A DNA stretch of 64,000 bases from Plectrocnemia conspersa (Eukaryota; Arthropoda; Insecta; Trichoptera; Polycentropodidae), in assembly GCA_009617715.1 (NCBI GenBank), contig VTFK01000029.1, positions 1,210,682 to 1,274,681 of the forward strand, given 5' to 3'. Position numbers and translations under genes: made by a program. Under the pieces are notes generated by a model, which was not told where the DNA came from, searched no databases, and saw only the letters and a list, made by a program, of their open reading frames with translations. Numbering within the stretch: position 1 is the first letter of the stretch; each line of letters starts with the position of its first letter. Below are positions 12,560 to 27,480 of this stretch, one piece after another.

Positions 12560-15500
12560 ATTTATAATTAGAGTCACTCTTTTATTTATAAATATAGTAT
12601 ATATATCTTTTTTATATAATATAAATATATGCTCATATATATATATTCCTTAATTTGTTATTATTTAATCTTGATTCAAGAAATTTAAATTATAAAATAT
12701 AGTACCAGAAATAAAGAACCACTTAATTGTGATTATTATTAAATTTGTATGTATTAAAAGAATTTATAACGTAGGTAATGATTAAAACCGTAGCTATATA
12801 CTTTATTGAGGTCGCAAAATTCATAAAAAAATATGAGACTTACATTTAAAGATAATCAATTATCAGTAAAATAGCAAAGTGCCCAATTACTGCCAGATGG
12901 AGCGCCAAGCGCAGCGATGCAGGTCGCGTACTCTCTCAGTCTCTTAGCGACTGCCGAACAAACAACACGTGATAATGATGGCTTGCGGCTTACGATTTCC
13001 ATAACAGATTCGAACATATAAATAATCATAAGTTCTTTGAATTAGTATAATTAAAGTATGTGACATTAAAAATACATTTATTCCCACGTGTATAAATAAA
13101 ACTATTGTTTTATAAAATGTAACCCACAAAGAATTTTACTTAACTAAGCTACATTGATAATTAAAAAAAGTATGGATCGTCACAAAATGGGAGAGTCGAA
13201 AATAAAAATAGTTTGCGCACCACTATTCTAGTGTTAGGTATCTACAATATTTAAAAATATTTGAAAAATTATTAAAAAAAATATAAATATGTATATTTAA
13301 AAAAAAATATACTTTTAAAAGTCGTACAAGTAAATTAATAACTATATACTATTATATACGTATGTTTATTTTTATAATGCATACATTTGAATAGCTTTAT
13401 ACAAAAATCATATTAGGTGTATCCCTTTTTAAATCATAGAAGAGGGTGGATGGATTATTTTACGATAATTTTGCAAAAAAAAAAAAAAAAAGCATTTAAA
13501 AGACACTGAAAGAAAATGATTCTTTTCCATTGGTCTATTGTTTATTTAATGTGTGATATTAAATAGAACAATAATTATTAAAATTTATTTACAGTTAGTA
13601 GGATTTTGTAGATACAATTAAACGACTTTTAAATCAAGTTACTAAGAAAATTTTGAAAATTTTTCATTTCAATTAGTATGTATATGTTTTATAGATAACA
13701 ATTTTATTTTGAGGGTCTACTGAAAAGAATCGGTCAAAATGATGAAAAATATTAAAACAACTACTAGTTTCTGTCATATAGAGAGCAATTGTCACAGTTT
13801 AAAACAATAATCAACAGCTGTTGCGAATTATCTTATTCTTTAATTTATGTAGCTTTTATCTTAAGCCCTTTCCGTTTCCGTCTCTGCAGCGCCGAGATAA
13901 ACTGAGCTTATCGCAAACATTTCTTTCTCGCTTTTAAATAATATTCCAAAAAAAAAAATAACGCGATAACTAAAAACTAATGATCAATTTTAATTTCCAC
14001 TCGTGACTTAACGCCGGCTAAGTTTCAGATTACAAATAAAACAGACGCCCACGAACCAACACAATAATTATCAACAAGGACAAAGTTCCCTTGTTGTGTT
14101 TGCTACAATAAGTGCACACAATAATAATAATAATTTATATGTGACTATATAGTATTAAGATTCGATAATTGCATATATATAATACGTGTATTATTATAAA
14201 TTTGCGGAATAAAAATTACCTTGTACAAGGACATGCAACTCCTACATGAATACTCGTATGAATCAATCGCACTTTCGATGATGATCACTTATTATGATGA
14301 TCTTGGATTATCTACTGAATCTGAAAAGAAACAAAATTCATATAGTTAGTTTACGCGCGCTTAGAATAAAATTTCATGCAAACTACCGCCATCTATTGCT
14401 TGATAGCAAAACTATTTTTTCTAATATTTTCTGAATTTAATATTTAATTTACTATTTTTATATTGGACGCTAATTTACATCGATGAATGTATTTTTGTTA
14501 TTTTATTTCAAGTTGAAAGGGGAATGACGTTTGACGCAATTTGCTTGATAGTTTCGTTACACATGCAAGTACACCCTCAACAGCTGATAGTAACACATAC
14601 CCCTAATTGTCGTGGTGTCAATCGATTAGAGCTAATTGCCCTTAATGTAACCAATGCATGTACATAGATACTCACATAATATCACTATGAACTAACGATA
14701 CGATTTTACGTCATGTTTTAATAATTTGACGTAAATAAAAATGTATTATTAAAAAATTTATATATAGATAGATTTAGACAGATAAAAATCGATTAAGTCG
14801 CGATGCAAATTTTTAATATACGATTTCATATTAAAATAACAGTTGTGAGGCATCTATGGGCAATCTGTAAAAGTAATATAATATATTGATTTTTATTCAA
14901 TTTTTGACATCTGTTGGCAGTGTGAAGAACTAAATCATTGATTTTTTCAAATGGATCTTTAATATATAAAAATCCCGATAGATGTCCTAATACTTTTTAT
15001 TTATATGTAATACTATTTTATTGAGCTAACAAAATATTTTATAGTAAACTGATGTATTTGTAACTTTTTTTAGTAATATTTAGTTTTAAACCAAAATTGA
15101 ATATGCTGTATATGCAGACATAGTGATCCAAAAAATATTATTTTAAAATTAATGCTCTTGTCTCATGAAAAATATAATAAATGTAAAATCATTTAAGCAA
15201 TATATTTTCAAACGATAGTGTTCTAACTAAATATATATTTTTATAATGTGTTTAATACAATATTATCATTTTATTTATTTCAAACGGTTGTTGTGTTAAT
15301 AACAACATTGATTTTAAATTGTTTCATTGTATTTAAATTTTTCAGTAGCATTAAATATATTAAAAAAATACTTGATTTTCACAAATTGAAGTATATACAA
15401 ATACATTTTTTTAGTAATACAAAATAGTACATATACATAAAAATATTAATACAGAGCTTTCAATATTTATTTACTTTTTATTTGACTTTTATATTAATAT

Positions 15501-17490
15501 GTGATTCGTTTATGCCAAAATTTTCAAGCGTGCTTATATGTAAATTATCCTTGCTACGCGTGCTACGACGTGTGCTACGGCGTTAGTGAAATTGATATAA
15601 TTTAAGCGACGCTTAGCGGAATTGCCTAATTGTTTGCGTGTATTTCTTGTAAACTTCCGAGCAAAGTGATGGCAAAACCGGAAAAGGAAATGTCTCATTT
15701 GCGTAGAAGGGCTAAATAAGCGAGTCCTAAACGGCACGGGGCAAATCACGCGACCATTTGCGGCCGATTCGTAGAAGTGCCGTGGAAAGGTCGACTACGA
15801 CCGGAAATGTAGTGTAAAAGTTTAGATTTGACGCTTGAGATAAATATGTATCTATGTATACAATGTCTCAGTCTATCTACTGTTTTATATTGTTTAAATA
15901 AATATAATCAAATAAGTGCTCTAATAAATATAAATTAAATGAATAAGAACTTAACTAAATTAATAATTGTATCTATTTAAAATCTTTGTAACTCGAAATT
16001 ATTAGATTATTTGCTGTTTATTTCTTACATAAAAAAAATGCTACAAATAAATAAATATAAAATCTAAAAGCAGGAGATAAAAAGATTTTTACTCGATCTA
16101 TATTACTATTTCATCTTGATCTACTTGTACCTCTAGCGGTGAGTAGCATTAATATAATTTTATGGTATACAGTAGTTTCATATGTGTTCATATATTTACT
16201 TCTATTTTAAATCTAAATGTATTATTTTATTTGTGATTATAGTATCATAAAACTACACATTAACAAAATTCGATGTATACATAACGTGTACAAATTTTAA
16301 TTCGAATTATATCGGTTCGGTGAACGAGAGATAATCGAAAGTTCACTGCACATATTTAGTATATGTTAAAATGTCACTACTATTATTATCTTGAAAATGC
16401 ACAACGAATAAAAAAATATATACATATAAATAAAAATAAAAATCAAATACTGCAGTTGCAGCTAAAATAAAAATTTATTTAAAGGAATGGAAATAAAATA
16501 AAAAATAAATAAATTAAAATAAGGTTTATTAAATACAAAAAAATACATAAACATAAAAATAAAATAATATTTAAATTTAAAATATATTTACATGCACACC
16601 TTCTTAATAATACCACAACGGGGGCACACACAAGTAATAACGAAAAATCGTAATAACGTCAAAATTCAACCCTTTTCTTCTTCGAGACCGCTGCTATTAG
16701 CCCGTCGAATGAATACACGCGAATCCCCTAAAGTTTATAGCAAACAATGGCAACGAACTGGAAGTTTCGTTTTATAAAAAGCTTTAGAGCTGATATTGCA
16801 GAACTTGACGGGGACGCATGTGTATATATGTATGTATGCATAATCTGATTTACTTTTATGTAAAAATATAATGTTATAGTCGAGAGCTGATTTCAGTTAA
16901 TTTAAATTGTATTTACTTGTGATATAAGAGAACAACTTTAATTTTATTAAATATCTAAACATAGATAGAGATAGAGAAAGCGTGCACAGTAAAATATCAA
17001 CTTAAGCATTCTGTGAATAAATCTCCGCTATATAAATAACTAAAATCACTTCTTAACTATTAAAATATAACATTAAACTAACCGTTTTCCAATAAATTTA
17101 ATACACACAAATCACTCTGATGTTATTAAGTCACTCATTATTTAATTATTTATATAAATATATTGTAAATATACATAATAATATTTGTTATAAAGTAGTT
17201 TTTTTAAAACGAAAAAAACAACAACAACTTGCCGAAAATTGTAATATTAAAATATGCAATATATCCGAAACTTTTTTTTATTATTTTTAAAGCTTGTTTA
17301 ATTTTTTTCATCAATAAATATCCACACTGATCTTCGTTAATTTTAAAATCACAAAATTTTGAGGAACGAATCGTTTTAGTTTTAATTAAATATATTTTTA
17401 TTTTTAATATTTTTTTTTATAAAAGTCAAAATATTTTTTTGTTGTCGATTGTTGTTAAACGTTCGATTGTGTAAATATTGTTAGTAAATA
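12560..17490. other. AT-rich non-coding DNA with small GC-richer islands
   Basis: No recognisable gene or transposon. Islands of more balanced composition occur at about 12880-12970, 13860-14060 and 15530-15830. The first contains GCCAGATGGAGCGCC, which resembles insulator (CTCF-type) sites, although matching by eye is weak evidence. A 71-codon frame on the minus strand at 15534-15749 has no family signature and is probably a by-product of composition. Confidence 0.5.
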
Positions 17491-17499
17491 TTTTTTTAA

Positions 17500-17900
17500 C
17501 TGTCGCGCGCGAAACACTACCGAAAGCTTCGGGGTGCGTTGAAGCTTCGGCCGCGAGGAACTTTGCCCGTGCGAGTATCGGAGAGCTTTCGAGCTTTCGG
17601 AGAGCTTTCGAGCTTAGGCGGCCGCGGCTTGGGCGGCGACCTCGCGGGCGGGGCGCCGGCCGAGCAATGGGCGGCTGAGGGACCGACTGACTATAAGGAG
17701 ACGCGCCGGGGGCGAAGGGGTTGAAGACGCCCGCGCCGGCGCACCCCTTCACTCACCCCTTGGACCCGGCCACCCGCTTTCACCCCCCACGTGCTCCCTA
17801 AAAACTCCCCTGCAACTCCTGAAGGTAGCCGGCGGGGAGAGTCTCGGGACCACTCTCCTACCACCCCTCGAAAGGGGAAAAAACCACCCCAGTCCTCTCG
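17500..17900. promoter_or_regulatory. CpG-rich island, candidate promoter or first exon
   Basis: A sharp change from AT-rich flanks to a block dense in CG dinucleotides, including GC-box-like GGGCGGGGC at about 17647-17655. It also carries a short internal direct repeat of GAGAGCTTTCGAGCTTTCGG type (17580-17612) and a TATA-like CTATAAGG at about 17690. Frames are open on both strands (108 codons minus, 66 plus), as expected from high GC, and the translated sequences are low-complexity Arg/Pro/Ala with no domain. I therefore read this as a regulatory or 5' UTR island and not as proven coding sequence. The direction of any transcription is not decidable from sequence alone. Confidence 0.45.
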
Positions 17901-19171
<1,271 letters not shown>

Positions 19172-19864
19172 GTTGTTGTTGTTTTTTTTTGTGGTCATAC
19201 AACGATTATGTAAATATAAATAACATGCGTAATTCAAAAATGCATTTCGGCTACTCACCAGTAGATTTCTTTCCTATGTACGCATCAAGTTTACGCTTGA
19301 GCGTATATTCAACATAAATAAAAAATAAAAATAAATAATGATAAAAATCACTCAACAAATTTGCACAAGTGCCAACAGCAACGGTAACGAGTCGGTTATT
19401 ATTTTTAATAACAAATAACGTATATTTCGGTTAATCAGTCGGGTGAAAGTATGGATGTACAAGAGTAAAAATCACAAACAAACAAAAAATAGCTCAGTAT
19501 CAACAAATTAATATTTGGCTAAGGGAGAACGAAATTCACTAACGAAGCAATTGGATGGAATGCAAGGAGTGTCTGACGTTCGCGAACATTTCGAAGCAAA
19601 ACTTTAAAGCCACGTGATCAAGTCATAATGATCCAGTTCACTTTTTATTTTTAAAACAACACGCCGATAGTTTATCTTGCCGTTCGAACGCACGATCATA
19701 CTCCAATCGTTGTCCAGGAGCAAGTTTCACGCACATGACCAATCCCGTTTATCATGTTCAACCCGATTTTTATTAATATTATGCGCGGCTTTGTGTTATT
19801 TTTTTATCACTTTTTCAGTTTTTATTTTTTATTTTAAAACTTTTCGTCCGATCGGAACATTTTA

Positions 19865-20105
19865 GCAGACACAGTTTGCCGGCCGCGGCTGGACGTCTTC
19901 TTCGGGTCGACGTCGTCTGCGAGAGACGAGAGGTCGACGCCGGCGGAGGTTCTGTCGGGGGCGCCTGCGCCCCCGGTCTCGAACGAAACCGACTCCTAAA
20001 TCCACCGCCGATAGGGTGCAACATCCCACAAAGCCAGATAGAGCGATACGACCCACTAGAGTCGCAACAAATCGGCCAAAAAAAAGAAAAGGGACACTGA
20101 ACCAA
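19865..20105. promoter_or_regulatory. Second CpG-rich island, candidate promoter or exon
   Basis: A block rich in CG dinucleotides (GCCGGCCGCGG near 19879, GTCGACGTCGTC, GACGCCGGCGG, GGGGGCGCCTGCGCCCCC near 19957). Frames are open in several phases on both strands (74-96 codons) without a recognisable domain. The block GGGGGCGCCTGCGCCCCC is itself a hairpin. Upstream and downstream are AT-rich; a TATATAAA box lies at 20202-20209. With the island at 17.5-17.9 kb it forms a pair about 2 kb apart across a (TA)n tract. One or two transcription start regions would explain this, but no splice-linked coding sequence could be traced. Confidence 0.4.
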
Positions 20106-20286
20106 AGAATGCTAACGCCAAACAAGGAGAGACATATTCTGTTTTATTTTCCAAAAGCGAGGGACGGATTTCTTTTTTTTTTATCATTTTTTTATTAAAT
20201 ATATATAAACCGGAAAAAATCGAAGCGCTGCAAGTCGACAGTGTGATCACAATGCTCACCTGTTGTGCTTGACCCCTTTCAATCAA

Positions 20287-23200
20287 CCGTAAAGCTTACG
20301 ATCGATTCATCGAAGACTTTTTGAGACATTTTAAAATTAAAACTTATACAAATATAATAAGAAACTAATTAGCTTAAGATTTAAATTTTAATTTAATAAA
20401 TATCATACTATTTAAAAGTACTAAGTAAGTAAATACAAATCACTTTTACATTTATATTTTTTTTGTTTATTTTTTTATAAAATTTTACCAATGCAGCCCT
20501 TGCGTAATTCTTTAATTTTCCTACTTAACGAGGTGAGGTAGAGCGGCGGCGAAGGAGAGAAGGGACCGTACAGTGGCGCCACTGCCAAATGCGGATAATA
20601 GGTTAACCAGTTTACCTACCCCTAGTGCGTGAATTAGAATTTGATAATAAAGTCAACTAGCGACGCACGTTGCTCAATAGACACATTAAAAATAAAATAA
20701 ATTAAATTCATAAGTTTATAATAATCTTATAATATTTTGAACAATGCCATAACACGAAATTATAACGAGTTTTAAAATGAGGCAACTCGAAATATCAAAA
20801 GGCTTATTGACATTTTGTAATTAATTACATTTTATATCCGTGAAGAAGTTTCATTATTTTAAAATCTTAGGTATATAATTAAATATAGTAAAAATAACAA
20901 TAATAACAACAATGTTTGTAATTTTGAATTATATAATATTGTGTTATAGAGCAATTAAATACTATTAGATTACAAATAAATATTTCGAACCAATATAAAT
21001 TCGTAATATTTATTGAGATATCTACTTATTCAGATTAATACCAAATTATATATGTATATATATAATATTTATAATAGTAAAAGTGTGTCTAATAACAATT
21101 TTTACAAGAATCGTTTTTAATTGTATAATTCACAAAATGTATTTAGTATTTGAAAAATACAAAATAATTGTAAAATATATGCATTATTTTTGAATTAATA
21201 AGATATTAATGCCAATCATATCCCTAAATTTCGGAATTGCTCGGGTAGACATTTAACTTTTTACTCTTACTGCATGAATTTTTTCCGCTGCGAAAAATGC
21301 GTATTTTATAAAGCATTGATATAATATTAACATGTCCAGAAAAATATATTAAAATACGAACGTAAAAATAAATTTAATAACATATTAAGAAGAGAAGATT
21401 TTAAGAAGAAAAAAAATGAAGATAATACAGAATTAAAAACTGACTTTATTGTTATTCTGCTTTAGATTATTACCTTATTTATGTATTTTTTAAAAGTATG
21501 GGTTCGATTTGTTTTAACTATTAAGAGTTGTGTTTTTTCAAATAACAAATTACTTTAAAAAAAATCTTTACACTAGAAAAATTTTAATCACATATTCATT
21601 CAAATAATAATTTATTTATTTTATTAGAATTATTCTAAATATATATATACATAAAGTTTTGATTTACCAAAAATGTAAGTTCTTAACTTTATATAAAATT
21701 ATATACTACTTTAAAATATACCCGTTTGCTTTTTTAATAATAATTTTCCATTTTACTAATAATGTATATATTATTTTATATGAATTACTATAATAAATAA
21801 TTACATAATTAAAATTGAATAGCACTTAAAAAGTTTTTCTTGATTTTCTAAAAATGCATAGAAAAAATGATTTCTTCATAATGTATAAAAATAGATTAAA
21901 AAACTTGTGTTTAATATATAGAAAAACACATAACATACAGTAAATTGACCCATAAAAATAAAGCTAATAATTATTCTTGATTTGAAATATTTAAGGAAAA
22001 AGTTTTATATATTTTAAAAACTTAAATAATAAAAAAACTATGGATAATTCTTTAAAAAAAATATATTTAAATATATTTTAAAAATAAAAATTAATTTGAA
22101 ATTTATTTTTGAAAAACAAATTACTCAATAACATTTATTTCTAATTATTGTGATCACTTCATTGCCATATAATAAATGCCTGCGATCGTCTTCACTATTT
22201 GGCGATAACTTCGCAATTAAATTGAAAACGAACTGTTGTTTAAATAACCTTCAGTTTTTTACGATCAAATATTGATGTAAGAATTTCAATTACAGTATGT
22301 TTTATCATTTTCTTTTCAGCATTAAAAAAATATATTGCGTGTAACGATTTTTAATAAATAAAATTTCATTAAGTAAAAGTAAAAATTAAATCAAATTATG
22401 TATCAAAGATTTTAAAAATATTATTTTCTCGTCTTCTCTGAAACACTTGGTTGTTCACTATCAACATTACAAAATATAAAACTTGTTAACAGTATAATAA
22501 TCGATAACGAACATAACTAGATGGCAACTGGGTAACTTTATTGCGTTGCAAGTGTTCGTGAGACAAAAACATAATAATTTACATCGAAAAAATGGAAGAA
22601 GTGTTGTTTCAGCGGAGCGAGTGTTTGTCGAAAATTTACATCAAATATTTAACTGCGACGGTTATGTATGATCATGTGTTTTTGCTTCAGCAATTTGGTC
22701 GTAAATAAAATTATAAATCATCATTGAATGTTTGCTCACTGCTTACATAATGAGTTCTATTGGAAAATAAGAAAACTGTATGTAAAAAATGCAAAGCAAT
22801 ACTTATAATTGTAAATAAAAAAACTGAAACGTAATATATTCAATGATAATCGTATTAGTATTCTAACATGTGTAATAATAAGATATTTAATTAAAGATTT
22901 GCTTCAAATAAAGATGTATTCGTTTTTTTCATTCATTAATAATGGTAAATTATAAAAAAAATTCAAAGGAATTGCGCACAAAATGATATGCAATGGTTCG
23001 AAAATAAGAGTGGAAATATATCATATTTAATATGGAATAATATCATAAACAATAAGTTTAACTAGAGCGGTTAGTATTTATAAGAAAATATAACATTTTA
23101 TTTTAAACTAATAAATTTATAAAAATATATTCACCTTTAAACGAGATATCGCAAATAAATCAATAATGTTTTATTTAACTTAGTTATATCACTTAAAAAC

Positions 23201-23390
23201 ATTTAAAGTAAGACATTATTTATTTGATAAAAAAACGAAATTAAACTCGTGTATCTTTTAGATTTCAATGTAAAAAAACTTTGACGTGTTTTACATGAAT
23301 TTTCGTTACTGGTTATCCGTATTGCAAGTGGATAAATTAAAAAAGGACTACTATTCGTTTAAAAAAAAAGTTTGTCGTCATATTGCCAAA
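20287..23390. other. AT-rich non-coding DNA
   Basis: Almost entirely AT-rich with no gene signature. The exception is 20520-20660, a more GC-rich patch containing the perfect 14-bp palindrome CAGTGGCGCCACTG at 20571-20584, which resembles insulator or architectural-protein sites. A weaker patch at 22500-22640 is unremarkable. Confidence 0.55.
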
Positions 23391-25110
23391 ATGAAATGTG
23401 AACAGTGAACCTCAAAAATTTCGGTGACTGGTGGTGGGCGTTTGTACATCAAAAAATCACTTTTTTTTTATTTTTTTTTTATACAAGTTTATTTCTTAAA
23501 TAGACATAGGTAAAATAGCATACAGATATATTAAATGCACAATACTGGTTCATAACCATTTACATTGTTTACAAATTGTTAAGTTATACAATAACATAAA
23601 AAGAATAATAAATTATACGAGAATATACTAAATTATACAAAAATATACAAAATATACAAAAATCACTTAAAATGTGCGAAACATATGGCTAGTCTAAAAG
23701 TGGTGGCAACTTCCAAAATGACAAAAAAAAGCTGCTAAAGAAGCAAGTTTTGCATTTTAGGTTGCTATTCACAATCTCATCTTGGCCGATTGTTCATCTA
23801 AATATCTAAATATATTCTTCTAAAGCTTATCGAACCAAAGTTTAGACTGGTTAGAACAAAATGTTAAACTGTCATTCTTAATGTTATTGAGCCATTGTTG
23901 GTTCAGTAACTTTATAAATATTTAAAAATACCAATTGATATTTCAAAGAGGAAATAAATTAAAATGTGTTGGAATCAAATTGTGGAGTAAAAGTAAAACT
24001 TTTAGAAATCCAATCAGTTCCTGGTTAAACTACAGACATATCGACAAACTATTTAATGTAACCTCATAACCGCAATACAAATTTTGGGGATGTAAGACGG
24101 CAAGGAGAAAACAATATTTACAGTCGATTGAAGTAGGAACTAGGTATAAATATTGTGTAATTAGTTGTGGTGCTTACATTATTCTAAACACTCGAAATAT
24201 GTAGATGTATAGTATAAAAATGTTTTTAACATGGCAACACCTGTGTTCTCTTGCTACTTTCTGCTATTGACAGAACACTTGCAATCTTTGAGGGACTGAG
24301 ATCGTACTTTATTACACAAATAATAATTACTTACTAGTTAAACAGTTCTTTGAAAATGATTGTGGTGAAATGCATTTAGGTTTGTGATAGGGAAGTTCAA
24401 ATTGCTTAACAAATCTATTTTAAATATAAAAAGTACAAAAGCGAGTGCAACTGATGTGTCATATTTTGAGGAAATGCATAATACTTAAATTATACATTAA
24501 GAAATAAAAAAGCTTATAAATGTACCGAAAAATTAGAAAAGTATTATATTAATAAAACCCTACATGAATTTACAAAATTTATGACCGATGTATTTCTTAC
24601 GTTGAGTTTTGGGAAAGCAGTTTTGATAGAGCATAATATTTTACTTGGATAAAGTAAACAAGAATGAATTAACTTGCTCTAAAATTGAAACTGCATGGAA
24701 AAATATTAATAAAACTGTTGCAAATAATGCAATAAATATATCTATATGAACTGTTTGATGAAGTGGTGATTGCAAAAGTTGTTAAGGAAAATGGATATAA
24801 CTACTGACATTTCATTGTAAATCTTTCAAATTACAGAATATATTTTCAGCCAGGCACATCTGAACCTGTTAAAAGAATATTTTCAATAATAAATAACATA
24901 TGGTTTAAAGAAAGGAGTACCTAACGGAGTACGCTGTAAATTAATTAGTAAACTAAATTGTAGTAATTTTTTGGTACGATTAAAAATAACAAAGAGATTT
25001 TAAAGAAAGTTCAAGTTGCTTAAAATATATGTAACTTTTTATTATTAAGTTACCTTAACAACCATTCCAGAATATGTAAAACTCTAAAAATTAGTAAAGC
25101 TCTAAAAAAA
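23391..25110 (+). pseudogene. hAT-superfamily transposase relic
   Basis: Two ends of a hAT-type transposase are visible in broken frames. Near 23725-23800 the sequence reads KAAKEASFAF..VAIHN..ADCSSK, which resembles the region after a BED zinc finger in ZBED/hAT proteins. Near 24850-24925 it reads PGTSEPVKRIFSIINNIW, which matches the C-terminal dimerisation segment (P.S...ER.FS..N.I). Several stops and frameshifts lie between and after these. Terminal inverted repeats and target duplication were not identified, so the borders are approximate. A younger retrotransposon tail is inserted inside it. It is a dead element with no expected activity. Confidence 0.55.
23463..23657 (-). mobile_element. 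5'-truncated retrotransposon 3' tail with target duplication
   Basis: On the minus strand this segment ends in an A-rich tail (plus strand: the T run at 23461-23481) just after an AATAAAC signal-like sequence. It is flanked by the direct repeat AAAAATCACTT at 23452-23462 and 23658-23668. A variable-length target duplication next to a poly-A tail is the hallmark of LINE-style target-primed insertion. No coding sequence remains, so the clade is unknown. It is nested in the hAT relic and is therefore younger than that relic. Confidence 0.72.
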
Positions 25111-26300
25111 TATTTATTCAGGAACGTTTAAACGAATGTAGTTATTTAAAAATGATGCCACTTCGTTGGGTCCCTTCAGCTCTACCTAACTTTGTGGTAG
25201 GAGTAGACAGTTGTTTTCATATTATGCACACAAAATTCACACACCCATAGTACGACTGAAAATTTTAAAGAAAAAAAATATTCCTTGACTTTTAACAATC
25301 TGAGGAGTGGTTGGTCAGACATTTTTTTTCAAAACGTCACATTTTTTTCGACTCTGAAAATCAGGTAGGAGACCTTTTTGCTCATAAAACAACGGTCTAT
25401 ATGTGTTAATCGCGATTCACTAAGAAGTCTATATTGTACAATTTTACGACATCTGGATGCTATTGGAGTCACAAAAAAAAAGACAAATGGATACTGTAAG
25501 AATTGATCTATAAAAATACTGCACCATCTGGAGGTTTAAATTTACAATTTGCTATCGTATGTTTACTTTATCCCTCGTATTCACTTAAAGTTATATGTTT
25601 TTTAGCATTAAAAAATATCAACAAAATAAAATCTCATTAATTATATTGGCATACATTGTTATCTCTTTGGAATAAGTTTATTGCAGATATTTGATCATCT
25701 TCTGATTAATAAAATTGATATTTTTAAAATAAAATTGCTTTTTTAATGGTATCTATTACCATCCATATAAAACAATGTAGTGTTATAAAATATATTTTAT
25801 ATTTATAAAAATATATTTTATAACACCACGTTGTAAAAAGTAATTAGAAACTATTTTACAAAAAACTATTTGCATTGAAGACACAAAAATACTATCCTAG
25901 CGTGCCTTTGACTTTACTGGTTTCCCCTTCAGAATTTAATGGTATCAAGGTTTGAGAACAAATAAAGAAATTCACTTCCCCTATATATATTTTTAAGATA
26001 AATTAAATAATTAAGCCTTAACATTAAACAATAACTAGCCAAACACAATAGTAATTTGACAGGCGTAATAGAAAAAATATAATAGAAAAACGAAAGTATC
26101 AAACATTTTACAGCTGTCATGTAAAAAAGAGCATATAATTGAGAAGAGGGTCAAAATATAAAAAAAGCACCGAACGCTTTTAATATTTAGACAGATACAT
26201 GCATTAAGTCGCAAAAGGAAGTTATATTTTTGAAGCATATTCAACAGTTGTTACTAAACGTGTGTTAATTTACCATTTACCACGTCTTTTGAAAAGACTA
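25111..26300. other. Non-coding; includes an AT palindrome
   Basis: No gene is recognised. At 25772-25834 there is a 63-base near-perfect palindrome with arms reading GTGTTATAAAATATATTTTA and its complement around a short spacer; it could extrude as a cruciform. Minus-strand frames of 63-69 codons at 25.9-26.2 kb lack family features. Confidence 0.5.
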
Positions 26301-26526
26301 TTTTTCACTCTGAATAATTATTTGAGAAATTCTTTCACATGAACTAATATTATATTAGGTGCTATCACACATTTCGTTTTCTCATTATTTGCTTTGTATT
26401 AAAATAGAATTATATAATACCTAATCGATTTGACGTCATACTTAAATTAAACAATACAGGCATTTCAAGCCACATGGGCCACGTAAGCTATTTTGCATTA
26501 GGTTTAGAAAGAACGTTTCTAATAAT
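26301..26526 (+). repeat. Dispersed repeat, copy 1 (pair with 42.88 kb)
   Basis: About 225 bases that align well to 42883-43093 in the same orientation. Shared blocks include TTATTTGAGAAATTCTTTCACAT, AATATTATATTAGGTGCTATCA and CAGGCATTTCAAGC followed by CCACGTAAGCTATTTTGCA. Divergence is mainly substitutions and small gaps. No coding sequence, terminal repeats or poly-A tail were found, so the class is unknown. Confidence 0.7.
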
Positions 26527-26549
26527 AATAATTTTATATTTATATAATT

Positions 26550-26732
26550 TTGCTGGAACATTTCAACAACCGACATGCTGGTACAAGTCATGATGTTGAA
26601 TCATTGAAAGCTAAAATAGTCCGATTGGCCTCTCAAGCAACCCTACTAATATTAGATTTTATACCAACTGATAAACCACTGCTGATGGCTTCATTAAAAG
26701 CTCTAAACAATTGCAATGCGCTTTCAAAATAA
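26550..26732 (+). CDS. Short ORF of unknown origin
   Basis: Sixty codons beginning ATGCTGGAACATTTC and ending TAA. Residue composition is fairly normal for a protein, unlike most frames here: HAGTSHDVESLKAKIVRL, then a hydrophobic stretch LLILDFIP, then LMASLKALNN. It lies just after the dispersed repeat at 26301-26526; the second copy of that repeat has no such ORF after it. I do not recognise the family. It could be a fragment of a transposon gene or an exon. Confidence 0.2.
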   Translation: MLEHFNNRHAGTSHDVESLKAKIVRLASQATLLILDFIPTDKPLLMASLKALNNCNALSK

Positions 26733-27480
26733 TAATAATTTTTAAACATTTGTCTATTTTTATTAAAAAATATTTTGATGTATATTTTTTTTAAAGTAAA
26801 GTTTTTTTCTGCGCAGCACCTTAATAATTAATAAGTGCAAAAAGTTTTTAATTTATTTAAAATGTATAATAAACTAAACATATTTAAAATCTATAATAAA
26901 TTAAAAATGTTTGAATCCATAAAAAAAAAAAACCATTTTTAAGGTTGAAAAAACATTTTGAATAAGCCTTGAAATTTTATTCTGAAACTTTATAATTTTA
27001 AGAGTAATTAAATTAGTATTTTACAATTTTGTGTAGTTTTCTTTTGAACGCGTCAGTAAATGGGGTTTTGTGAAACAGTATGTGTTTTTTATATTAACAT
27101 TTTACGCGCTGTCATTGTGACATCGCGAAGAGTACTTATTTTGAATTTTTGCCCCTTTTTGTTAAAAATATTTTTTTAAGCAAAATTTTAAAATTTTCTA
27201 AAAAAATAACTTTAAATTGTTTTAGATTGCCAACGTCCACCAAAATTTAATAACACTTTTTTTCTTTATGGAGAATCTTATACAAATATGCATTATTTGT
27301 AATAAATAATAAATACTTTATAAATTAAATATATTTTTCTCAAGTTATGAAAATATTTTTTTACATACTTTAATAAAAGTTTTACAATTTAAATCGATAA
27401 AATCAATTACGTAGTGTATTCTCAAGGGTGCCAAAACCGGGATTTCTCTAATGTCAAATTTACTTACGTGTGACAACTCT

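Noticed and set aside
17426..17752. 108-codon minus-strand ORF, Pro/Arg/Ala rich
   Set aside because: High GC opens frames on both strands here; there is no domain, and the C-terminal third runs into AT-rich sequence with no codon pattern.
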